From the NCBI GenBank assembly GCA_031266615.1, contig JAISAR010000006.1:1-64000 (forward strand): 64,000 bases of DNA. Direction: 5' to 3'. The position numbers and the translations under genes were made by a program. This document shows, piece after piece, positions 1-7,689 of the stretch; position 1 is the first letter of the stretch, and every line of letters begins with the position of its first letter. The DNA is from Rickettsiales bacterium. Its GTDB lineage: Bacteria; Pseudomonadota; Alphaproteobacteria; Rickettsiales; Anaplasmataceae. Under the pieces are notes generated by a model. It made no database searches, was not told where the DNA came from, and was given only the letters and a program-made list of their open reading frames with translations.

Positions 1-1727
1 TAAAAAGACATGCAGTGCACATAGTGCGAAAAATTAAACAATAGTACGCCAAATACAAGTTTTCTTGTCATTTTAACCTGCACAGATTGGGAAGTTAAAC
101 AAATAGCTTCAATACTATGATGTGTAGTACAATGATACAAATTAAAAATCTTCCCATCCTTCGCTGGTTCTTCGATCTGAAATCCTATTTCTACCTGGTC
201 ACAACCTACGTCAATTTGTCCTACCAATGCTTTAATAATACCACGTTTAGTTCCCCAATCTAGCTGTTCCAAGTTCGATTTTATACTAGAATAAAAATTC
301 TTTATGCTACTTATAATACGGTTTATTCCCGTTTTTACTGCCTTTTGATTAGTCTCTTTCTTTTTCTCTTCTTCTATTCCTTTTAAACGTTCCTTCATTT
401 TTCTCATCGTCTGTTTAAATTCTTCCTCACTTATATATCTTTTCTCACCTATATTTTCTTGACTATAATAATCTTCCATTAATTTTTCGATACCTTCTCT
501 TATCTGATTTTCTCTTCTTGCAAATTTTTTGTCTGGTGATTCATCGTTTTTATTTTCTGAAACTCTACGTTGATATTCCTTTTTTATCATCTCTGGTTTT
601 TTTAGCACATCTTTTACCTTTTCCCATACAGCTATTTCTAACATATCTGCTCGGACTAATTTATTGTTACATTTTTCCTCATCATCAGTAATACGTGAGA
701 CACTACTACAGCAATAATAGCTATACGTTTTTTTCCCATCCCTATGGTGCACGCCGCCATAGGCATATCCACAGTTTTTACATACAACTAGACTTTGTAG
801 TAAATTTACCTCTTTTCTTCTCTGCATTCTTGCTCTTTTTCTATTTTCATCCAGTTGCTTTTGTACCTTATTAAATAATCCTTCTTCAATTATCTTCGGT
901 ACTGGTATATATATCCAGCTTTCTTCATCTGTATAATGGATTGAAACATTTTTTACCCTTTGTTTACTTTTTTTTCTTGATGTTCCTTCAACTCTCTTTA
1001 ATTTACCAAACGCTGCTTGTCCCTTATACGCTGGATTTCTTAACATCTTCCAAATTACTATTGGACGCCAAACCTTCTTTCCACTCCTCGTTCTAATTGA
1101 CCTATCTTTTAGTCTACGTATAACTTCCCTTATACTTACCCTTTCTTGTCCTATCCACACGAATATTTGCCTTACTATCTTTGCTTCCTCTTCATTTATT
1201 TCAATTTGTATCTTATCTCTATCTACATTCTCTATACGCTTATAACCTATAGGCACAATATTAATTACACTTGCATAACCTTTCTTTGCTCTATGCAGTT
1301 TTCCTCTTCGACTTCTTTCCATAGTCCTTATAGTTTCGTACTCTGACCATAATCCTTTCATTTTTAGAAATAATCCAGACTCTGGATTATTTTCAACCTT
1401 ATGATTTAAGAATATTACCTCTACCCCTGCTTTTTCAAACTCGTCAAACAATACCATTAGGTGTGTAAAATTCCTTGATAATCGGTCAGGTGAATGAATA
1501 TAAATTTTATTAATTTCACCTTCTACTACTTTATCACGTAATGCCTCTAAACCTTCACGCTCTAAAATCCACCCACTAAAGCCATCGTCCTCAAATTTAT
1601 ATTCATTTAATAACTTATGCCCATCTGCTGCAATTTTATGCTCAAGCTCTGCAACTTGACTCGCTATTGTACCCTCTTGTGCTTGTTTCCTCGATGAGAC
1701 TCTTGCATACAAAGCCACTGTTGTCAT
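1..1727 (-). CDS. Large serine recombinase (phage WO integrase-type), 3' end at window edge
   Basis: The frame is open from ATG at 1727 to the window edge (575 codons). It would catalyse site-specific integration and excision of the prophage through a Ser-DNA intermediate. The N-terminus carries the resolvase motif LYARVSS, with Ser11 as probable nucleophile, followed by SPDRLSRN. A recombinase domain follows, then a zinc ribbon (CKNCGYAYGG, a YYCCSS segment and a later KCNNK) and a Lys/Glu-rich coiled coil typical of large serine recombinases. The start is supported by AGGAGGT about 8 bases upstream. It overlaps the small ORF that precedes it. The last two visible bases are TA, so the gene may end just outside the window. 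No internal stop or frameshift was found by reading the whole frame. Confidence 0.93.
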   Translation of the reverse strand, partial: MTTVALYARVSSRKQAQEGTIASQVAELEHKIAADGHKLLNEYKFEDDGFSGWILEREGLEALRDKVVEGEINKIYIHSPDRLSRNFTHLMVLFDEFEKAGVEVIFLNHKVENNPESGLFLKMKGLWSEYETIRTMERSRRGKLHRAKKGYASVINIVPIGYKRIENVDRDKIQIEINEEEAKIVRQIFVWIGQERVSIREVIRRLKDRSIRTRSGKKVWRPIVIWKMLRNPAYKGQAAFGKLKRVEGTSRKKSKQRVKNVSIHYTDEESWIYIPVPKIIEEGLFNKVQKQLDENRKRARMQRRKEVNLLQSLVVCKNCGYAYGGVHHRDGKKTYSYYCCSSVSRITDDEEKCNNKLVRADMLEIAVWEKVKDVLKKPEMIKKEYQRRVSENKNDESPDKKFARRENQIREGIEKLMEDYYSQENIGEKRYISEEEFKQTMRKMKERLKGIEEEKKKETNQKAVKTGINRIISSIKNFYSSIKSNLEQLDWGTKRGIIKALVGQIDVGCDQVEIGFQIEEPAKDGKIFNLYHCTTHHSIEAICLTSQSVQVKMTRKLVFGVLLFNFSHYVHCMSF

Positions 1728-1860
1728 TTTTTTCTACCTCCTTTTCATTGTTTCTTTTAACTGCAAATTCTAGTAACAGATCGTAAGCGTCTGCTAGATG
1801 TTGCTCTGCTAGCTCATCAGGCTCATACCGACAAGTTACAGTTAATACCTTTTTTCTCAT
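1642..1860 (-). CDS. Small hypothetical protein overlapping the recombinase start
   Basis: A 72-residue ORF with a good ribosome site (AGGAG, 6-7 bases before ATG). It overlaps the first 86 bases of the recombinase gene in another frame, suggesting translational coupling. The first 45 residues look protein-like (MRKKVLTVTCRYEPDEL, then an Ala/Leu-rich helix). The part after about residue 50 simply reads across the recombinase start in a shifted frame. I do not recognise a family; a regulator or accessory of the recombinase is only a positional guess. Confidence 0.5.
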   Translation of the reverse strand: MRKKVLTVTCRYEPDELAEQHLADAYDLLLEFAVKRNNEKEVEKNDNSGFVCKSLIEETSTRGYNSESSCRA

Positions 1861-1889
1861 ATTTTCTCCTGTAAATGTTTTTGTAGTTC

Positions 1890-1912
1890 GGGAGCCTTGC
1901 CACTCCCTTTTT
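1890..1912 (+). terminator. Short GC hairpin followed by five T
   Basis: GGGAG (1890-1894) pairs with CTCCC (1903-1907) and TTTTT follows at once, the layout of a short intrinsic terminator reading on the plus strand. No plus-strand gene lies upstream in view. It may block antisense transcription into the gap before the ankyrin gene, or be incidental. Confidence 0.3.
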
Positions 1913-2024
1913 CCATAAATCAGCTACCCTTACGAAAAAGACGCAACTGTTTTGGTTTTGTCTTAATAATTTCCTTATCAGCTACAGCATCTCAAATTTG
2001 GTATTGAAGGCTGCAGCAACTCTC

Positions 2025-2630
2025 TCATTCATCCACAGTTTCTAGCCCTTCTTTTGCCATTGTCACACCTGTTACTGTACTTTCCGATACAATCGCTGGT
2101 TTTTCTAGAAACTCTCCCTGTCTGTTTGCGATTTTTACGCCCTCTAACACTTCCATTATTTCTTTATTATTTCTAGCATAATCAGCCGGTATTTTGTCGG
2201 ATTTATCAGGTTGATCTGTTTCGGCCCCTGCTTTTATTAATTCTTTTACTATTTCGACTTCACCTACCATACACGCAAAGTGTAGCGGAGTGTGTTTGCC
2301 ATTACATTCCACAACGTTTACGTTTGCTCCTGAGTTTATTAACTCTTTTACGTTTTTAAGTCGTTTTCCCATTACAGCTAGGTGCATTGGGACATAACCA
2401 CCGACATCCGCTGGATTTATATCTGCTCCTTTTTTGATCAATAACCTTACTGTTTTTGGACCTGACTCTCTTACTGCATAATGTAAGATTGTTCTACCCT
2501 TTTTATTTTTTTCATTGATGTTTTCGTATGAATTCTTTTCTAATTCTTTCAATGACCTATTAAACGTTTCATTGCTGTTTCTAATAAATAACATGATATA
2601 CCCCACTGAATATTGACTAATTTTAGGCAT
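2025..2630 (-). CDS. Ankyrin repeat protein (201 aa)
   Basis: About three to four ankyrin repeats span residues 45-155, with hallmarks such as GRTILHYAVRESG, LLIKKGADIN and HTPLHFACMVGEVEIVKELI. The C-terminal 45 residues are not repetitive. No signal peptide or membrane segment is seen. The ATG at 2630 has no clear Shine-Dalgarno; an internal ATG near 2594 (MLFIRN) has a GGGG stretch about 8 bases upstream and could be the true start. Ankyrin proteins in phage WO are thought to bind host proteins. It lies between the baseplate operon and the recombinase on the same strand. Confidence 0.8.
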   Translation of the reverse strand: MPKISQYSVGYIMLFIRNSNETFNRSLKELEKNSYENINEKNKKGRTILHYAVRESGPKTVRLLIKKGADINPADVGGYVPMHLAVMGKRLKNVKELINSGANVNVVECNGKHTPLHFACMVGEVEIVKELIKAGAETDQPDKSDKIPADYARNNKEIMEVLEGVKIANRQGEFLEKPAIVSESTVTGVTMAKEGLETVDE

Positions 2631-2764
2631 AGGTAATTTTTTTATGTTTACCTACTACTTCTTAACTATGCCTTTTTTGATATCAAAACGCAAGTTTTTT
2701 TTTGGTTAATACACCTTGTTTTTACTAAATATTAGTGAGATTATTAAGATGTAAATATATAGAC

Positions 2765-3925
2765 TTAACGCATTAAACATATGACCTGTTTTTCCACCCA
2801 TTTTCTGTCCAAATGACGATGTTCGTGCCAAGTGAGGACCCCAGGATAAAACACTAAAATGTAACTTTCCAGTTCGTGAATCGAATCTTTTTGTTTTGAA
2901 TCTAAATCGTTTTCATAGCGAATGTTGTGTTCTGCTAAACCATATCTTGTGATTTTTTGACCAGTATAATCCTCTACTTTGTAATGATGGGTTACGCTGA
3001 ACCTTTCTAAAATTGGTTTGTATTTTAAATTCCACAGTTCTTCAGATAGTTTGCTACTTCCCAATACAAATTTATTCCCCGTTTCTTCTATACTAGTAAC
3101 TGGAAAGCACGCGTTTATTTCTCCTAAGTTCCAACTATCCGATAATACTATCTCTGCTTTGGCAAACTTAATTTCTGGTAATAAACTCTGTGGTAAAGGG
3201 TAAAGTGTTTTGAAATTATACCATTGATGACTTCTTTCATATATGCCACTGTAATTCTTTGTGTGAGGCTCTGTTTCTCCAAGCACTGCTACATCTAGAC
3301 GATATACATCATTACTAAAAGCTTGTTCATAATGGTCACGTAAGCAACCGTCTATAACTAAAATTGGTGGACAACTAAATCTGAAAAAATTCACCCTTCC
3401 AAATGACAACACCGGTCCGTTTTTTTCGACCTTTGTACCAGAGTAGTCTGATAATAAGCTGCCAAATAAACTTTCATCTAAAATAAACCTGCCAATGTTA
3501 TAATGATCGTTAAAAATCCTCATTAGCCTCGATCTTGCTGGCAATGATAATTTTGCTAGTTCTACAACTGCATCTACGAAGAAGTCATTTGCTACATCTT
3601 TTATCCCTATCTGCAACTCAAAAAAGTGTTCACCGGGTGGCTCTTCAATAATCGTAATATCATCTATATTTGCCCATTTTAGTGCTATTTTCAGTGATGC
3701 TGGTGTTCCTCTTAAACGCTGAAATTCTATCCCTTCTTTTATCGCTCTTCTTTTGTCTGTTACCCAACGCAGAATTTCTTCTAGACCATATTCTTCAATT
3801 ATCCATGGTAGTATTTTTTCATCTAACCTAAACTTAAACCCTTTAATGCAACCAGGATCAATTCTATAATCTATCACATCTACTATGGCTTTTTCTTGTT
3901 TTGTTGCGTTTGGGGGTAATAACAT
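2765..3925 (-). CDS. Phage tail protein I-like (P2 gpI family), extended
   Basis: The first 110 residues resemble the P2 gpI tail family, including a KRRAIKEG...RGTPASLKIAL segment like the family's 'KR..i...kGT..ai..al' signature. The remaining 270 residues are longer than usual for gpI and resemble other WO tail proteins rather than anything I can name. It starts on the base where the gpJ gene ends, so the two are co-translated. Expected role: baseplate periphery or tail-fibre attachment. It is the last gene of the baseplate operon. Confidence 0.72.
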   Translation of the reverse strand: MLLPPNATKQEKAIVDVIDYRIDPGCIKGFKFRLDEKILPWIIEEYGLEEILRWVTDKRRAIKEGIEFQRLRGTPASLKIALKWANIDDITIIEEPPGEHFFELQIGIKDVANDFFVDAVVELAKLSLPARSRLMRIFNDHYNIGRFILDESLFGSLLSDYSGTKVEKNGPVLSFGRVNFFRFSCPPILVIDGCLRDHYEQAFSNDVYRLDVAVLGETEPHTKNYSGIYERSHQWYNFKTLYPLPQSLLPEIKFAKAEIVLSDSWNLGEINACFPVTSIEETGNKFVLGSSKLSEELWNLKYKPILERFSVTHHYKVEDYTGQKITRYGLAEHNIRYENDLDSKQKDSIHELESYILVFYPGVLTWHEHRHLDRKWVEKQVICLMR

Positions 3926-4701
3926 TAACTTCTACCCACTAATTCTAGGCCTCGCAAACCAGCACACTCATTCCCTTTTACAACAACATCCTCTTTTGGC
4001 TCTATTAATTCCACGTTTTCTACCCCTTCTACGAATAGATTGGCTATAATCCATGACTTTGTTACACTCCATCCTAATCTTTTAGTCGATTCAAATTTTT
4101 CTACAAATTGTCTCTTTGCCTGCTCAATAACACTAGGATTTCTAATGCTAATTCTGCTGTGAATATCTATTTCTATAATATTGCAACCAACTACCTCTAT
4201 CGTATCGGTCAAAACCCTTATGTTATCTTGATTAACCCTCTCTCTTACTATGTTAATTAATTCCTCTGGATCTGTTGATAACTCTGTGGATAAAATTGAG
4301 ATCTGTACACTTCCTGGCACCTTTGATTCGACCAGTGCATCTTTCACCCGAGCGTCAGCTGACAGTGCATGATAGCGATAATGTTCTTTGCTTCCTCCGG
4401 CTGCTATTTTTGTTTTTACCCTCTTTCTAAATCGTTCGTCATCTTCTCCTTCTTGCCTTTCTACTCCATAAAATTCAGCTAAGGTATCAAGGTTTTTTCC
4501 TGTTGCAAATTTTAGTAAATTACTTTTTGCTGCTTCATTTATCATTTGTCTTAGTAACAATTCTCTCCATGCTGCTATTTCCAAAATCTTTATCGCTGGG
4601 TCACTTTCTACCAATACTGTAAAACTTGCGTCACGTCGCACTAATTCTTCTTTCATCTGGGAAAGGATCTCTTCAAAACTCAACTGCTCAATTAGTTCCA
4701 C
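3925..4701 (-). CDS. Baseplate assembly protein J (P2 gpJ-like)
   Basis: 258 residues with the layout of the Baseplate_J family: an N-terminal helical region, a GGSKEHYRYHALSADARVKDA segment matching the family's 'GG..e.Y...a.....V.d' signature, and a C-terminal region with LGWSVTKSWI. It forms the wedge of the contractile-tail baseplate. It lies 5 bases downstream of gpW and abuts the tail-I gene, in the usual P2 order W-J-I. No damage is seen. Confidence 0.88.
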   Translation of the reverse strand: MELIEQLSFEEILSQMKEELVRRDASFTVLVESDPAIKILEIAAWRELLLRQMINEAAKSNLLKFATGKNLDTLAEFYGVERQEGEDDERFRKRVKTKIAAGGSKEHYRYHALSADARVKDALVESKVPGSVQISILSTELSTDPEELINIVRERVNQDNIRVLTDTIEVVGCNIIEIDIHSRISIRNPSVIEQAKRQFVEKFESTKRLGWSVTKSWIIANLFVEGVENVELIEPKEDVVVKGNECAGLRGLELVGRS

Positions 4702-4706
4702 AATTT

Positions 4707-5063
4707 TTATACCACAATTCCTTCAAAGTTAAGATTTTTACCGTTTGGTAGATACATCCCATCCAAGGAAATAGTGACTTTCCCTTCTTTCACTTCCGTA
4801 ATCTTTACTTTTTCAAGCTTGAACCTTGTTTCCCATTTTTGTAGTGCTTCAGCCGTCGCTGCGTAAATTTCGAGCGTAAAATCTCTATTTATTGGCCGAT
4901 CCACTAATTCAAATAACCGAGAACCGTAATCCCGCCGCATAACTCTACTGCCTATCGGAGTGGTTAATATATCAATAATTGATTGTTTCAGATGGTCTAA
5001 ACCTTCCAGTTCTTTCCCACTAGTAGCACTCATACCACGCATGTTTTTATCCTGCAAATACAC
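4707..5063 (-). CDS. Baseplate assembly protein W (gpW/gp25-like)
   Basis: 118 residues. GSRVMRRDYGSRLFELVDRP matches the gpW/gp25 baseplate signature (Gs R.m...yG..l). The gene overlaps the PAAR gene upstream by 17 bases and is followed after 5 bases by gpJ, the standard arrangement. Met at residue 8 or 10 is an alternative start that would remove the overlap. Role: baseplate wedge with lysozyme-like fold. Confidence 0.87.
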   Translation of the reverse strand: MYLQDKNMRGMSATSGKELEGLDHLKQSIIDILTTPIGSRVMRRDYGSRLFELVDRPINRDFTLEIYAATAEALQKWETRFKLEKVKITEVKEGKVTISLDGMYLPNGKNLNFEGIVV

Positions 5064-5301
5064 TTTTGCTAGTACTCATCATATGAAAACCACACGATGC
5101 CAAGTCACTTGTTCTCGTTATGCCAATACCATTCACAAATACGCTGTTTGACCCTTGTGTTATCGTCTCTCCTAGAGTCAAGATATCACCCTTACGACAG
5201 ACAGATCTACCACTCACAAACACATCTTCACTACCGCTCGCACAAACATGAACCGGTATTCCAGTGCAATGATCCTCTACACAAACGACAGCTTTAGCCA
5301 T
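5047..5301 (-). CDS. PAAR-motif tail spike tip protein
   Basis: 84 residues with repeated short beta motifs and Pro/His/Cys residues (HCTGIPVHVCASGSEDVFVSG, then an NSVFVNGIGITR segment), as in PAAR proteins that cap the membrane-piercing spike of contractile tails. It sits between gpV (spike) and gpW, which fits this job. Four bases separate it from gpV. Confidence 0.8.
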   Translation of the reverse strand: MAKAVVCVEDHCTGIPVHVCASGSEDVFVSGRSVCRKGDILTLGETITQGSNSVFVNGIGITRTSDLASCGFHMMSTSKSVFAG

Positions 5302-5304
5302 ATG

Positions 5305-5763
5305 TCAATTTAGGTTGATTCTCTTTGATTTGAGCTTTATTTCGTCTTTTGTCATTTCTATGCTTGATTTCCCAACCTTCAGCGTTATTTTATCTACTAC
5401 ATCAATTTCAATTTTTCCACTTTCGTATGATAATTTCGTTCCGTCTTGAAACTTAAAAGTATGCGCAGTTTTTCGGCATTCAGGGGGAGGGTACTTCTGC
5501 TGATAAATTGCCGGTAACACTACCCCTAATGATAATTCCCCACCTGGCGATAATACTATTACCTGTTCATCAATACTTGGTGGCGACCAGCTTTTGTCTT
5601 CTCCTGCTCGATAAGTTATCCACGGTAGATAATCGGTTAAAAATTCTCCTACCTTTACCCTTACTCTTGCCTTTTCATAGTCTATTTCTTTAACTAGACC
5701 TACACGAATAATGTTTGCTAATTTTCTACTTAGCTCTGAAATTGCAAAATTATGGTCTAACAT
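5305..5763 (-). CDS. Baseplate assembly protein V (spike, P2 gpV-like)
   Basis: 152 residues. The middle has the OB-fold signature of gpV: a VKVGEFLTDYLPW segment, then a SPPSIDEQVIVLSPGGE segment. The C-terminal part is a beta-rich 'KLSYESGKIEIDV..' region ending in KLKSKRINLN, as in spike beta-helices. It overlaps the upstream gene by 14 bases. Role: the central membrane-piercing spike, tipped by the adjacent PAAR protein. Confidence 0.85.
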   Translation of the reverse strand: MLDHNFAISELSRKLANIIRVGLVKEIDYEKARVRVKVGEFLTDYLPWITYRAGEDKSWSPPSIDEQVIVLSPGGELSLGVVLPAIYQQKYPPPECRKTAHTFKFQDGTKLSYESGKIEIDVVDKITLKVGKSSIEMTKDEIKLKSKRINLN

Positions 5764-6226
5764 GCACTTTCCCTATTTCGATAACATGTGGCATAATACC
5801 AGATGACCATATGGATTGGCCTAGATGCAGCTCGTGAACCCATTCTACCATCCAAACTTGATATGCATCGAGTTCTGGCTTAAAATCATCCCCTCCTGCT
5901 GATATAAATTCACCTGGCGAAATTTTTTCTACGTTCCAAGTATTTTTATTTACTACCCTGGCAACTTCGGCTGCGAGTGACCTTACAACTACCGAAGAAT
6001 CTTCCACCATTCCGTCAACTACAATTCTCGCCTCAAATCTAGCTCTCAGTGCCAATTCATCCGTTCCTGGATCTTTGCCAGGTTCTAGACTCACAAGCTC
6101 TATAAATACTGCTGGGGCTATTATTTCCCGACGTTCTGCTGGATATACTTCACATGTCTGTATTGCCGGTATTTCCTCCTTCAACGTTGTACAAATTGCC
6201 TGATGTAAATCTTTCCACATCATCAT
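5750..6226 (-). CDS. Phage WO tail-region hypothetical protein (158 aa)
   Basis: A soluble 158-residue protein with regular alpha/beta character, overlapping neighbours by 14 bases and 4 bases within the baseplate operon. I do not recognise a named family with certainty; length and position (between minor tail Z-like and gpV) suggest a tail-completion or connector protein. The start has two adjacent ATG codons (MMMW), so it is approximate to one or two residues. Confidence 0.65.
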   Translation of the reverse strand: MMMWKDLHQAICTTLKEEIPAIQTCEVYPAERREIIAPAVFIELVSLEPGKDPGTDELALRARFEARIVVDGMVEDSSVVVRSLAAEVARVVNKNTWNVEKISPGEFISAGGDDFKPELDAYQVWMVEWVHELHLGQSIWSSGIMPHVIEIGKVHVRP

Positions 6227-6732
6227 TTTATATAACTCATTTGCTGGTGAAAATACTTTTCAAACATTTCTTCTACTTTGTTTTCAGCTAACTCCTTTAT
6301 TATTTCATCAGCATGGCTCTTTACTTTTTCTTCATCTATTGGCAACGATTTCATGCACCTTCTTCTGAATATTCCTACATGGCCATTTTTCATTACTGCT
6401 ATAAATGCACCTTCATACAACGTACTTCCTACCTTTGCTCCTCTCTTTGTCTGTTTTGTGCTTCCAAGTTTTGCTACTCCTACCCAATCCGATATCAGCC
6501 TTACTCTAGACCATAAACGCTGTTTATTTGCTTTAAGTATAATGAACTTATTTTTTAATGCCTTTCTTGGTATTTTTCTTTTTTCGCTCACTCTTTTGAT
6601 TCCTTCTGACCTCAGCCACTGGGCTGTTTTATTTAATGCCCTTATTGTCGCTGTTTCTGTTTTTTTCCTTTCCGCATCTATACTTTGTACAACTTTTTCG
6701 ATGCTACCGGTGACTTCAATATTAATACGCAT
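6223..6732 (-). CDS. Prophage minor tail protein Z-like
   Basis: 169 residues, very basic, with a long N-terminal helix (SIDAERKKTETATIRALNKT) and the pattern RKIPRKALKNKF, seen in the 'prophage minor tail protein Z' family. It overlaps the next gene by 4 bases (start/stop). Expected role: tail terminator or completion. The antisense 267-residue open frame over it is a shadow. Confidence 0.72.
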   Translation of the reverse strand: MRINIEVTGSIEKVVQSIDAERKKTETATIRALNKTAQWLRSEGIKRVSEKRKIPRKALKNKFIILKANKQRLWSRVRLISDWVGVAKLGSTKQTKRGAKVGSTLYEGAFIAVMKNGHVGIFRRRCMKSLPIDEEKVKSHADEIIKELAENKVEEMFEKYFHQQMSYIK

Positions 6733-7047
6733 TTATGCCCCAACTGCCTGTATTTGCCACAATATGCCTGAATTATCCCTAAGTGGCGGCGAATGTACTT
6801 TGTATCTACGGTCACCTATAACAAATATATCTCCCACCTTCGGCTTTAATATATCAAAGACACTTACTTCTAAAACCAAAGTTTCTCCTACAAATTGCCC
6901 TTCACCAATCTCGTATAATTTATCTGGTTGTTGTTTCAATATCTGCACCATGTATGACTTGTCCTTTGATTCATATAACGCTTTCTCCCCTAAATGTGAA
7001 AAGCAATCTTTCAATAATTTCCTAATATTTTCTTGCGTCTTTATCAT
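6733..7047 (-). CDS. Putative head-tail connector protein (104 aa)
   Basis: First gene of the minus-strand tail operon, adjoining the Z-like gene without gap. The C-terminal half (GDIFVIGDRRYKVHSPPL... ILWQIQAVGA) has the short beta-strand layout of small head-tail joining proteins. No head genes (portal, capsid, terminase) lie upstream in this window, so the structural module is cut here. Family assignment is tentative. Confidence 0.55.
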   Translation of the reverse strand: MIKTQENIRKLLKDCFSHLGEKALYESKDKSYMVQILKQQPDKLYEIGEGQFVGETLVLEVSVFDILKPKVGDIFVIGDRRYKVHSPPLRDNSGILWQIQAVGA

Positions 7048-7079
7048 TCATATACTAATTTTTTACTTGGAGCAAGTAT

Positions 7080-7133
7080 AAGCAGGTAGGTATAAGAACA
7101 TACCCTCTTTATATTTTTAGTATCTGCCTGCTT
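7080..7133. repeat. 13-bp imperfect inverted repeat upstream of the tail operon
   Basis: AAGCAGGTAGGTA (7080-7092) can pair with TATCTGCCTGCTT (7121-7133) along 13 positions if two G-T pairs are allowed; the outer seven are perfect. The loop is 28 bases. It lies just upstream of the first tail gene and could be a leader hairpin, an operator or a breakpoint relic. Confidence 0.5.
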
Positions 7134-7589
7134 GACATCTCAGTTCTATGAATTAAGCTTAATGTAAAAGCCATACAGGTGGAGCTATATCAAGTATTGG
7201 TAACAGAACAAATGAAAAAGAGCTCTTTTTGCCTATAATTGGGGAATTAAGCAATTTATAATGTGTCCCATTTGTCTTCCAAATTTGGATTACCTCCTTT
7301 TTGCTCCACCTGTTTCTGTGCTGCTCAGACATAAAAACCATTTGCACATTTCATTTTTTTGTAGTACACTCAATCGATTGGAAAAGCATTGCATTAGTAG
7401 GGCTTCTTGCGTACCTCATTTTTTTCTTCTCATGCAAAAGTCCTACTGTGCGACAAGTTTGACCAGTATTCCCGGACGATGACACATTGGCAAAGGATTG
7501 GACTGCGTATGTAAATCTGTTCCTCTATCAAATCTTGTATCCGCAGTGTTTAATCCGAGTTGGCACTAATGAATATCAAAATCAGAATA
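7134..7589. other. Region without a supported gene between tail operon and helicase
   Basis: Only short open frames occur, none with a ribosome site and protein-like composition. The tail operon ends abruptly here and head genes are missing, so this is a likely junction between the structural module and the accessory genes. On the minus strand around 7450-7560 there is a longer protein-like stretch broken by stops, which I cannot identify. Confidence 0.4.
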
Positions 7590-7618
7590 TTGACAAATCA
7601 CAGATATTATGTTACTTT
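7590..7618 (+). promoter_or_regulatory. Candidate sigma-70 promoter for the helicase-ankyrin gene
   Basis: TTGACA (7590-7595) is separated by 17 bases from TACTTT (7613-7618), only half-matching the -10 consensus. It lies about 70 bases before the start codon. Strong -35, weak -10. Confidence 0.35.
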
Positions 7619-7689
7619 AAAAAACACCTGACGATTAAAAAGAAGTCTGATCGACCATTAAGTTAGCTTTTATAGATGTAAGAGGAGTT

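Noticed and set aside
6278..7081. 267-codon plus-strand frame over the minor tail genes
   Set aside because: It lies antisense to two well-supported tail genes, has a hydrophobic low-quality composition and no ribosome site.
7159..7347. 62-codon minus-strand frame as an extra tail gene
   Set aside because: No family resemblance and no ribosome site; not continuous with the tail operon.
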